Position numbers and translations under genes: made by a program. A stretch of 64,000 nucleotides of DNA from Flectonema sp. DT1601 (lineage: Eukaryota; Euglenozoa; Diplonemea; Diplonemida; Diplonemidae). Location: the NCBI GenBank assembly GCA_964019425.1, contig OZ025788.1, forward strand, positions 620,001-684,000. Reading direction: 5' to 3'. The notes beneath the pieces are model-generated. The model ran no database searches, had not been told where the DNA came from, and worked only from the letters and a program-made list of their open reading frames with translations. Positions within the stretch are counted from its first letter, which is position 1, and each line of letters begins with the position of its first letter. This document shows, one piece after another, positions 41,047 through 48,867 of this stretch.

Positions 41047-41766
41047 ATGGTTAGGACCATCCGCCTTTCTACGGACTCAGTCGTCAGCATCAGTGGTAAG
41101 CAGCTGAAAAGGAAGAAGCAAAAGAAGATACCCACCGTGAAGGAAATCACTGCGATAAAGACAGCTGTTTACACTGTTTGCGAGAAAAAGCGAAAGATGT
41201 TGGGCTGGGCAAAGTGTCCGAAGTATACATTGGACCCGCTTGTTGACAGAGTGATGAAAATGATGAACGCGAAGGCCGGTGAGCATTTTGTAGATGCTGG
41301 ATGTGGAACGGGAAATATAATCGCACACGTAGCGACTCGCTTTGGGTGCGACTGCACCGGAATTGAGATTGCAAAGTGGAACCTCGATGTTGCGAAAGAA
41401 GCTGAATCTAAGTTTCGTGCCTACCGCGCCGAAGCCAGCCTTCCTCAACCAAATGTATCTTACATCCATGGCGACCTTCGAGTTCAGCTCCCAGCTATCA
41501 CAACGACTACTGACATCTTATGGTGCTCAAACTTTTTGTTCCCCATCGAAGTCAACGCTTTCGTACTTGGCCAACTGTATCGTCTCAAACCCGGTGCTCG
41601 CGTTTTCATGATGCGCGATCTCATACCTGATCGTGAAAACATGGGTGCCACTAAATATTTCGAGAAAACAAAATTTCAATGGGGTGCTGGAGAAGTTGAG
41701 TGGACTGATATTCCGGGAGATCTCTTCATTTACGTCAGGACTGATATTCCATTCGCTGATAAATAA
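41047..41766 (+). CDS. DOT1: DOT1-like histone H3 lysine methyltransferase
   Basis: ATG 41047 is chosen because it follows an acceptor-like CACAACACAG and family length; upstream in-frame codons lack an ATG. The 239-residue protein has a basic N-terminus (KQLKRKKQKK, about 18-27), as used by DOT1 proteins for nucleosome contact. The SAM-dependent methyltransferase core follows: motif I FVDAGCGTGNIIAHVA at 81-96, GIEI at 105-108 with the acidic ribose-binding residue, and ILWCSNFLFPIEVN at 147-160. The last corresponds to the DOT1 NNFAF catalytic signature, here SNFLF. The compact size without long extensions matches kinetoplastid DOT1A/DOT1B, which methylate H3 K76 and affect cell cycle and silencing. 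The same role here is inference. It lies between members of the membrane-protein family, probably without functional link. Confidence 0.75.
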   Translation: MVRTIRLSTDSVVSISGKQLKRKKQKKIPTVKEITAIKTAVYTVCEKKRKMLGWAKCPKYTLDPLVDRVMKMMNAKAGEHFVDAGCGTGNIIAHVATRFGCDCTGIEIAKWNLDVAKEAESKFRAYRAEASLPQPNVSYIHGDLRVQLPAITTTTDILWCSNFLFPIEVNAFVLGQLYRLKPGARVFMMRDLIPDRENMGATKYFEKTKFQWGAGEVEWTDIPGDLFIYVRTDIPFADK

Positions 41767-42401
41767 GACAGGCCCACCACCCAGAAGTAGCTGTGATGAG
41801 ATCAGTTTTAGAGTAGTCACGATAGCGAACACCTCTGTGAGGTTGTGTTTGTCTAATGTGGGTTGCAGGTCGTATTTCAGTTCGCCACTGTTGCACTCCT
41901 GTTAAGGCCGACAAATTTATTATTTTAGTCTTGAAGTATTGCAAATGTTATTATCAACATGCCCTCACATTCTCCTTTCTTGTATTTCTCGGGAATGTGT
42001 GTACTGTTACATGTAGATACGGCACCTCAGTAAGGTGCTTTAGTAGAATTATTATTATTGAAAGAGGGAATTGTATTTAACATTAAAGTTATTCCTTTTA
42101 TTGTATTCCTAATTGTTAATCACCCCCCACACTCCACATCCTTTGCCTATTGTACGACTCGCTTTTCATTTTCTTTACTGGACGCTCGTCTGTTATTGTA
42201 GTCTATTCAAAAATTTTCATACTCTAGAATTGTTTTGTGTGAGGCAAGCTTTGGTGTGCTCTAGTACTTTCTGTTCCTTCCGATTCGCAACTTACAAAAC
42301 ACAAAAATGATGAAGGCGGTATCACTTTGTTAGCAAAACCTTGACATGTGTGTTTATTTATAATTTCATTTAAACAGACGGGCTATCAGACAGTTATTCT
42401 A
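41767..42401. other. Intergenic region, nothing recognised
   Basis: Contains the 3' flank of DOT1 and the 5' flank of paralogue 2. Overlapping short frames have no support. Around 42361-42390 a T-rich tract is followed by AAACAG and TATCAG, possible acceptors for the next gene. Confidence 0.4.
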
Positions 42402-44705
42402 ATGAATCTACGTTTCCTGCTCCTGTTGTTGACGGCAGTAGTGATTGAAGTATGGGGACAAACTGTCACTCAAACTGTTCACCTAAATGAATCAATCCCA
42501 TCTGAAACAAAAACTCTGATTCCGCTCCTAAATGAATCAATCCCATCTGAAACAAAAACTCTGATTCCGCTCCCAACTGAAGTACCAGAAACCCCGCTTC
42601 CATTTATCGAAGGAAACTCGCCATACGAATGGTTGGGTATCGGACTTAATGTATTAATCATCGTGGTGTTACTATTTTCGTCTTGTTGGATTGTAGGGAG
42701 GTATCGAACAGAGAGTTCAGGAGACATAGGTACTAATTTATTATTGACATTACCTCCGATTAGTGTTTGTGAACTACGGCGACTCTTAACAACTGATCTT
42801 CGTCAGATTGTTCCAACTGCGAGGGAAGCAAAGATCCTTGCTGCAAAGCCGCATCTTCGAAGTTTACCGAAATCATTACTGTGCTGGAGGAGAACACAGT
42901 TAGGAGCTGCAGTGGTATTCTATTCAGTTGCTTTTGCACTTTCATCTTCGATTGTCTACTCACACGAAACAATTGCAACACATGTATCTGAAGACCGTTC
43001 TTTGTCTGACTTTGCGGTACTCCGTAAGCACTTCAAACATCAAATGCTCGACATGATTCCATTCACTCAATCTGTTCTTTCTGTTTCTTTCTATTTGTTT
43101 GCAATGTTTCGTTGGCAAGACTTAAGTCATTCTCAATTTCTTACAATAACCGGATTTACGGTAACGTTCTTTATCCCATTCGTGTTTTTTATGATACCGT
43201 GGATGGAAATTGACAGCCCACAGAGGATGGTTCAAGACATGTGCAGGGCTATAGCAGAAGTACTACCAATATCGACAGATGATGGAGTTATTTTAACACA
43301 CACACATATATGTGATAATAGTGCTGATAAAATTGGTGAAATGTTCGAACATCACCTTAGATTGATAGGTGTTGAAAATGGAGACCTTATACTTGTTCTG
43401 ATGGGTATTGTTTTGAAGTACTTGGTCTACGTACCAACGGTGATCTCAGCATTTTTAGCTATGAAATCTCTAGCACCAGGTGTGCTTGGTATCCTGATGG
43501 GTCTTCAAAGTGGCTTAAGTTTATCTAAGCTGGCCTTACCTGGAGCTCGACTGACTACCTGGTTGTTAGTGTTGCTACAGGCAGCAGCAGTTCCCATAAT
43601 AATGTTTTTATGCGCAGTTATATTAATTGTTGTTGGGACCTATCCAACTACTTTTACAGCAATCTGTATGACTATGTCAGCGTCTTTGTTTATAATATTT
43701 CATAACAAACTGTTGGAAACAAACTCGTTTGATGCTTCTATTAGAATTGTTCGTCGGTTGAATAGAATCTCACTTGTACTGAAGGTAATCGCTGTTGGGT
43801 GCCTCGTGCTTGGAATCTTCACTGCTAGTCAAATATTAGCTTTGAAGGCTGAAGGTATTGCAGTTATTAAGAATGCTCTGACTCCTATTGCGATTGCTCG
43901 AGTATCTGTTTCATTCCTCGCTGGTTTCTTTTCATCAAAAGTTGTGTTTACTGACATCGTGTTGAGGATAATTATTGGTACTTACATAGCTTGTATTAAC
44001 GAAGATTCAAAAGAAGATCGAGTAGAAATTTTGAGAGACTTATTATTTGTATCATCAGCATTGAAGGAATATGAATCTAAATTTAATCTAGAACCACTTG
44101 ACAGAGAGATGAATGACCTTGGAAAGCAAGCAGTAGGAGAAGCACCCATGAATTCGATAAGTTTTTCTTCTTGCGCTCCATCTGAAATCATGGATTCTCC
44201 TCATCAGGTTGTACATCCTCCTTGCGAGTCGGGTTCTCGTGACGTGAATCAAGTGGATTCCCCTCGCCAGGCGGATTCTCCTCACCTGGTCGTAGATCAA
44301 AAAGATTCGGAACAGATGGATTCCCCTCGCCAGGCGGATTCTCCTCACCTGGTCGTAGATCAAAAAGATTCGGAACAGATGGATTCCCCTCGCCAGACAG
44401 ATTCCCTTCACCTGATCATGGATCAGATGGATTCCCCTAGAGATTCTCAAGTCATGGATCCTCCTCGTAAGACAGATCCTCCAAAACTTTCCCCTTTGCA
44501 GGTTCCATCGCATTCTCGTTCTCAGGCAGGTACTTCAACACAAGCCAATGCACTCGCGGCTTCCCCCAAATCTGCTCAAGAGATTGATTCTCAACGCAAT
44601 ACTTCTTCTAATTCACCTCCGCAGGAACTGATACAGCAAAAGGGCGTCAAACCTGCTGAGTTGCCTGTAGAAAATGGGGAAGATACTGAAATGAAATCAA
44701 TCTAG
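42402..44705 (+). CDS. Multi-pass membrane protein, paralogue 2, with repeat-bearing termini
   Basis: ATG 42402 is the first ATG after the probable acceptor and starts a clean signal peptide (MNLRFLLLLLTAVVIEVWG). The 767-residue protein has the same core as paralogues 1 and 3 (YEWLGIGLNV, LLCWRRTQL, PWMEIDSPQRMVQDMC, MKSLAPGVLGILMGLQ, FFSSKVVFTDIVL), with about nine membrane segments. Both tails are unlike those of its sisters. Near the N-terminus a 15-residue unit LNESIPSETKTLIPL is repeated perfectly twice. The C-terminal tail is about 140 residues longer and contains a 21-residue unit DSPRQADSPHLVVDQKDSEQM repeated in tandem (44259-44321, 44322-44384 and a diverged third unit). The tail is acidic, Pro/Ser-rich and probably cytosolic. 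Function unknown. Confidence 0.8.
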   Translation: MNLRFLLLLLTAVVIEVWGQTVTQTVHLNESIPSETKTLIPLLNESIPSETKTLIPLPTEVPETPLPFIEGNSPYEWLGIGLNVLIIVVLLFSSCWIVGRYRTESSGDIGTNLLLTLPPISVCELRRLLTTDLRQIVPTAREAKILAAKPHLRSLPKSLLCWRRTQLGAAVVFYSVAFALSSSIVYSHETIATHVSEDRSLSDFAVLRKHFKHQMLDMIPFTQSVLSVSFYLFAMFRWQDLSHSQFLTITGFTVTFFIPFVFFMIPWMEIDSPQRMVQDMCRAIAEVLPISTDDGVILTHTHICDNSADKIGEMFEHHLRLIGVENGDLILVLMGIVLKYLVYVPTVISAFLAMKSLAPGVLGILMGLQSGLSLSKLALPGARLTTWLLVLLQAAAVPIIMFLCAVILIVVGTYPTTFTAICMTMSASLFIIFHNKLLETNSFDASIRIVRRLNRISLVLKVIAVGCLVLGIFTASQILALKAEGIAVIKNALTPIAIARVSVSFLAGFFSSKVVFTDIVLRIIIGTYIACINEDSKEDRVEILRDLLFVSSALKEYESKFNLEPLDREMNDLGKQAVGEAPMNSISFSSCAPSEIMDSPHQVVHPPCESGSRDVNQVDSPRQADSPHLVVDQKDSEQMDSPRQADSPHLVVDQKDSEQMDSPRQTDSLHLIMDQMDSPRDSQVMDPPRKTDPPKLSPLQVPSHSRSQAGTSTQANALAASPKSAQEIDSQRNTSSNSPPQELIQQKGVKPAELPVENGEDTEMKSI
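42480..42571 (+). repeat. Two-copy 45-bp direct repeat inside a coding region
   Basis: A 45-base unit beginning CTAAATGAATCAATCCCATC is present twice in tandem (about 42483-42527 and 42528-42572), essentially without differences, so the duplication is recent. It adds 15 residues in frame to the extracytoplasmic N-terminal segment of paralogue 2. Confidence 0.8.
44245..44440 (+). repeat. 63-bp tandem repeat in C-terminal coding region
   Basis: Units at 44259-44321 and 44322-44384 are identical or nearly so. A third, diverged unit follows and a partial one precedes. The frame is preserved (21 codons per unit), lengthening the acidic tail of paralogue 2. The minus-strand frame across this region is a shadow of the repeat. 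Confidence 0.8.
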
Positions 44706-45234
44706 ATCTAGCCCTCTCAATTCCATAACGTTGTGACTTTTCACGAGGTTCGATAAATATGATAAATAACATGTCCTGTTTTGTGCCGTGAAGGGTTTTC
44801 AAGTGTTCCGAATTCTCTATCGTTTATATTTCGGTGTTTTTGATCAGAAGTCATGTGTAGGGGATGAAATATATCGTCTCACTCATTCCCAGTGGTGTCA
44901 TCCTTTTTGTAGTAGTTCTTTGTCAGAGATAAATGACAATTACTAATCTCCAAAAGCAATCAACCAAACACAGTTTAATCATTACATCATTAAGTTGATT
45001 TGAACACGGTGATAGTGATATCTTCCTGTTCTTTTTTTTTTTTTTTCCTTCCCCGTATTACTAAGTTTTGCAATTTTCTTTGGCGCAATTTAATTACGTG
45101 ACAAAAACATAAAGAAATTGGAACATAAAGAAATTGGTTCTGTTGGTTTTCGTTTGACACAGAGAAACCCACTTTAATAAATTAAATAAACATTTAATTT
45201 CTTCGGTAGGTATATCGCAAAGTACTAATAAAAA
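44706..45234. other. Intergenic region, nothing recognised
   Basis: Spacer between paralogues 2 and 3. It includes a T run with pyrimidines (about 45031-45052) and a short direct repeat of AACATAAAGAAATTGG (about 45107-45135). No gene is seen. Confidence 0.45.
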
Positions 45235-47121
45235 ATGTTATTGTGGATTATAGCACTACTTATATTAGCGCTGAACTGCGAGGTTTGTTCAGCAACAACC
45301 GTTCCCTCTACTGAAGTTCCCACAGATGTTCCCACAAAAGTACCGACGGAGGTTCCAATAGTTCCGACGGAGGTTCCAACAATAGTCCCGACGGAGGTTC
45401 CACCAGAAAATGAAACAACAGTACCGCTAACAAATATTCCTATAACACCTGTTACTCCTGTTCCTGATGTTGAAGGTTCTTCACCTTTAAAGTGGATGGG
45501 GATTGCAATAAACGCTGCAGTAATAGCCGGATTGTTATTGAGCTCCTGTTGGTTGGCAAGATCCTCGAAGACGAAGCCTGGGGGAGGGTTGTGCATAAGT
45601 TTTTCGATGCTACTGCCACCTCGAACCTGTGAGGAATTAAGTCGGCTTGTTACTAGTGATCTTCGTAACATAACCCCAACTGCTTCTGAAAATATTATTT
45701 TGGATCTCAGATCAGCCAATCAAAAGCATCATCTTCGCCAACTACCAAAAGCAATGCTTTGTTGGAGGCGAACTCAATTATCTACTGCGTTGTTATTCTA
45801 CGCTGGCTCTTTGGGGCTCGCTGCTGCAAATGTATATATGGCAGGTTCGTTCTCAACCATAGTCACTGGAAGCGATAGTCTTTCTGATGATACAATTCTG
45901 AGAGGACACTTTAGAGATCAAATTTTTGACATCATTCCATTCAGTCAGGCTATCCTCGGTCTCTCATTCTACAGCTTCGCCGCTTACCGTTGGCATGACC
46001 TCAACCAATCTCGATTTCTAGCAATAAGTGGGTTTTGTGTAACTTTTCTGATGCCTTTTGCATTCTTTATGGTTCCCTGGATGGAGATTGACAGTCCTCA
46101 AAGGAAAGTCCAAGATATGTGTAAGTCACTGGCTGACTCTGGGGTTCCAATCTTTACCATTAGTGGAATTGCGCTCAAGTACACAAACATTTGCAGTAAA
46201 ACAGCACACGAAATCGGGTATGATTTTGCACACGATCTTCTGCTAAGAGTAGACAACGGTGGATACGCTCTGAGCCTGATAGGAACGATTTTGAAGTTAC
46301 TGGTGTACGTACCAACAATAATCTCATCTTTTACTGTTATGAAGTCTCTAGCACCAAATGTGCTTGGTATCTTAATGGGTCTTCAGAGTGGGTTGATGAT
46401 ATCAAAAATTACTTTTCCTGGTGCCCGACTGACTACGTGGTTGTTGGTAATGATGCAGGCTGCTGCCCTTCCAGTTACGATGTTTTTATGCGCTATTATA
46501 TTAATTGTTGTTGGGACCCTTCCAACCATGTTTACAGCGATCTTTATGACTGTGTCAACGTCTCTGTATATTGCATTTCATGGTAGGCTGCTGAGGGCTA
46601 ACAGGCTCAAAGATGCGATTTCTCTCGTTGGAAAACTAAATCGAGCGAGCCTTGTCCTGAAGATCTTGGCTGTGGGATTTTTGGTGTTTGGAGTCCTGAA
46701 GGCTGCTCAAATTATGGCACTCAAAGCTGAAGGTGTCAAAGTTATCCAGAACGCTTTGAGAGGACAAGTAATTACTCGAATGGCGATATCATACTTAGCG
46801 GGATTCTTTTCATCTAAAGTAGTATTTACCGACATCGTACTTCATATGATTATGGGAACTTATGTCGCGTGTACTCAAGATCCACAAGAAGATCGTAATG
46901 AGGTAATGAAGGATTTATTGTATTTATCTGCCGCACTGAATGAGTATGAGGACGAGTTTGATTTACAGGCAATCGAAGATGGACATCTTGATGACTTTGC
47001 TGATTTGGGGCAGCTAACCATTGCCTCACCTGTCCACCACTTAAGGAAGCGAATTGAATTAGCAACGGTGCCAAACGAGTGCTCCGTGACAGAGATTGAT
47101 GCACCAATGCTAATCCAATAA
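45235..47121 (+). CDS. Multi-pass membrane protein, paralogue 3
   Basis: The 628-residue, intronless protein has a signal peptide (1-20) and an extracytoplasmic segment built of short VPTEVPT-like units (about 23-66). The family core follows, starting GSSPLKWMGIAINA. All conserved loops of the family are present: AMLCWRRTQL, PWMEIDSPQRKVQDMC, MKSLAPNVLGILMGLQ and FFSSKVVFTDIVLHMIMGTYVAC. It is closer to paralogue 1 than to paralogue 2. At the DNA level blocks such as 45931-46020 and 46411-46517 differ from paralogue 1 (32191-32280 and 32671-32777) at only about three positions each, while both ends and other loops are clearly diverged. It starts about 530 bases after paralogue 2 ends. Function unknown; the variable Pro/Thr-rich stalk suggests a surface-exposed part. 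Confidence 0.82.
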   Translation: MLLWIIALLILALNCEVCSATTVPSTEVPTDVPTKVPTEVPIVPTEVPTIVPTEVPPENETTVPLTNIPITPVTPVPDVEGSSPLKWMGIAINAAVIAGLLLSSCWLARSSKTKPGGGLCISFSMLLPPRTCEELSRLVTSDLRNITPTASENIILDLRSANQKHHLRQLPKAMLCWRRTQLSTALLFYAGSLGLAAANVYMAGSFSTIVTGSDSLSDDTILRGHFRDQIFDIIPFSQAILGLSFYSFAAYRWHDLNQSRFLAISGFCVTFLMPFAFFMVPWMEIDSPQRKVQDMCKSLADSGVPIFTISGIALKYTNICSKTAHEIGYDFAHDLLLRVDNGGYALSLIGTILKLLVYVPTIISSFTVMKSLAPNVLGILMGLQSGLMISKITFPGARLTTWLLVMMQAAALPVTMFLCAIILIVVGTLPTMFTAIFMTVSTSLYIAFHGRLLRANRLKDAISLVGKLNRASLVLKILAVGFLVFGVLKAAQIMALKAEGVKVIQNALRGQVITRMAISYLAGFFSSKVVFTDIVLHMIMGTYVACTQDPQEDRNEVMKDLLYLSAALNEYEDEFDLQAIEDGHLDDFADLGQLTIASPVHHLRKRIELATVPNECSVTEIDAPMLIQ

Positions 47122-47574
47122 TGAAGTATTCTTGTTGTAAGTTGACATCTTTAATTAGACGCAAGCAAGCTGACAACAGGGATTGCAACGATAAACAAGA
47201 AGTGCATCATCCCAGATAACAGGGATTTAACCCATAGTGACTTCCTTAATAATAAGGATTTACGAAAGAAAGGACGAAATGCTTTAATAATAACTGCGTA
47301 TCCCTTTCATAATTTTCCCCCCCTTGATAATAAGGGTTACTGTCAATGTGTCTCTTACTCCTGAGATCGAGAAACCGATGTAATGCGTTCTCTATTTCGT
47401 TGCTAAGAGTATTGTTTATTGTTTTTGTGGACCAAATACAGTCGAAATGAAAGAGTCTCCGACTTTTCTTTCCTTGTTTACCTCTCTTCCTTTGTTTGCT
47501 TTTCAATTCGTCGTAGTCTGCTCATTGAAGGAAGTTTAGCTAGCTCACTGACCTACTTGAACAGGTACACAAAA
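47122..47574. other. Intergenic region, nothing recognised
   Basis: Contains short repeated AATAATAAGG/GATAATAAGGGTT motifs (47249-47340) and T-rich stretches. A possible acceptor, ACCTACTTGAACAG (ends about 47564), precedes the next gene. Confidence 0.4.
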
Positions 47575-48384
47575 ATGTCGTTATTGTTCGCTGTAGCTGC
47601 TGTAGTGTTGTGTGTAGACCAGAATACCAGCTTTAAGGGATTCCTACAAACTGGAATTCAATATCAGAGTCTGGAACAAGCTCTTCAAAATTCGACTTCC
47701 CGCGGATTTCACCCGACCTACGTGGATTTCTACAGCTTCGGTGCAGTCACACTCGTTAATTTAATACTAGAACCAGTTCCTAAACATCGTGTTGCGAATA
47801 TACTCCTACATGGTATGAACCAGCAAGAGACTTTTCACGCACTGTATGACGAACCCTTAGGAAGATTACCGGCATTCGTTGAATCATTCCGACTAAAGGG
47901 AGAGATCAAGTATGCTGTTATCATGACCGCAAAGAGAGATGCTGATGTGAGGGAGTGGCGGGTTATATTGAGCACTCCCCCGAAGGCATGGAGTGTAGCG
48001 ACAGCAAAGTTAATCAAACTAGGTTATCATCCGGTATCCGTGACAGTACAAAGTGAAGACAGAGAACTATTGCGAACCGCATTGTGGTATATGACTGGAG
48101 ATGATTCTTCAGAATGGCAGATGGACAATCAAGTTCCTCTCGATTCTTTTTCTCCATCACCTTCTTGTGGTCCTGTTCACGTTGACGCGTATTCACATAA
48201 TTCTAAAATATTTCTTTCTGTCATTTGTCGGAAGAATACCCCTCTCGATATGCTTCTCCAAGTTGCCAATCGAAAGTCTGCCAGTCAACTAACTTCACTG
48301 ATGAATATTAACAATCAACCAATAACAATCGCTGGGTATACTATCGGTCATTCAAAGAGATACACAGCTACTTGGTTTGTCTAA
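47575..48384 (+). CDS. Small secreted protein with beta-repeat (BTRD1-like) segments
   Basis: ATG 47575 follows an acceptor 10 bases upstream and starts a hydrophobic leader (MSLLFAVAAVVLCV), so export is likely. The 269-residue protein contains several segments in the style of the bacterial tandem repeat domain 1 / polyglycine-hydrolase-like repeat, in which GYRPVxVSGY is followed by (R)YAAVW. Examples are RGFHPTYVDFYSF near 40-52, KLGYHPVSVTVQSE with LRTALWY, and the last segment QPITIAGYTIGHSKRYTATWF. Such repeats form beta-propeller- or fan-like folds in secreted bacterial and protist proteins. No protease domain is attached here. The resemblance is by eye. The gene is intronless and its role is unknown, perhaps extracellular binding. 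Confidence 0.6.
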   Translation: MSLLFAVAAVVLCVDQNTSFKGFLQTGIQYQSLEQALQNSTSRGFHPTYVDFYSFGAVTLVNLILEPVPKHRVANILLHGMNQQETFHALYDEPLGRLPAFVESFRLKGEIKYAVIMTAKRDADVREWRVILSTPPKAWSVATAKLIKLGYHPVSVTVQSEDRELLRTALWYMTGDDSSEWQMDNQVPLDSFSPSPSCGPVHVDAYSHNSKIFLSVICRKNTPLDMLLQVANRKSASQLTSLMNINNQPITIAGYTIGHSKRYTATWFV

Positions 48385-48867
48385 ATTTAAAAAAAAAGAA
48401 TGAGAGATTCAAAGTCAGATAATTTAACACCTCAATTAATTCAAACTGCAATTAGCAGTTGCGACCGAAATTTATATCCGCCTCGGATGATTTCTGAAGG
48501 TGGTGGATGAGATTTTTGTTGTATTTTGTTTCAGGTAATTTCCCTTTACTAACCGTGGGTACTTACCTTCTTTCGAACTAACCTTGCTGAGTAACCAAGC
48601 CTTTACTAAACTTGAGTTCTGCAGTAACTTTCCTCGCTCTTTCATTTGCTGTTTATTCCTCTCTGTGTTTCAGACACGTAACTTATTATACGCGATTGCC
48701 GCAGTTCGTTTCTGGGACTCTTATATATCCCCTACAAACCACTGCCTGCTGTCTACTTGCCCAATGACAATTACTTGTTATATATTGGAGTTAACACGCT
48801 TACGTATAAATACAATTATTGTTATTTTAATTAATTTATCAGAAAGTGCTGGAAATAAAGAACAAAA
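48385..48867. other. Intergenic region, nothing recognised
   Basis: Spacer between the secreted repeat protein and BBS2. The frame at 48584-49045 overlaps the start of BBS2 out of frame and is a shadow. Pyrimidine tracts with AG at 48535 and 48675 are candidate acceptors. Confidence 0.4.

Noticed and set aside
44088-44513. 141-codon - strand frame with repeated ARGIHLFRIFLIYDQVRR
   Set aside because: It is the reverse-strand shadow of the 63-bp coding repeat in paralogue 2.
45225-45719. 164-codon - strand frame rich in GTSVGT repeats
   Set aside because: Shadow of the VPTEVPT-coding stretch of paralogue 3.
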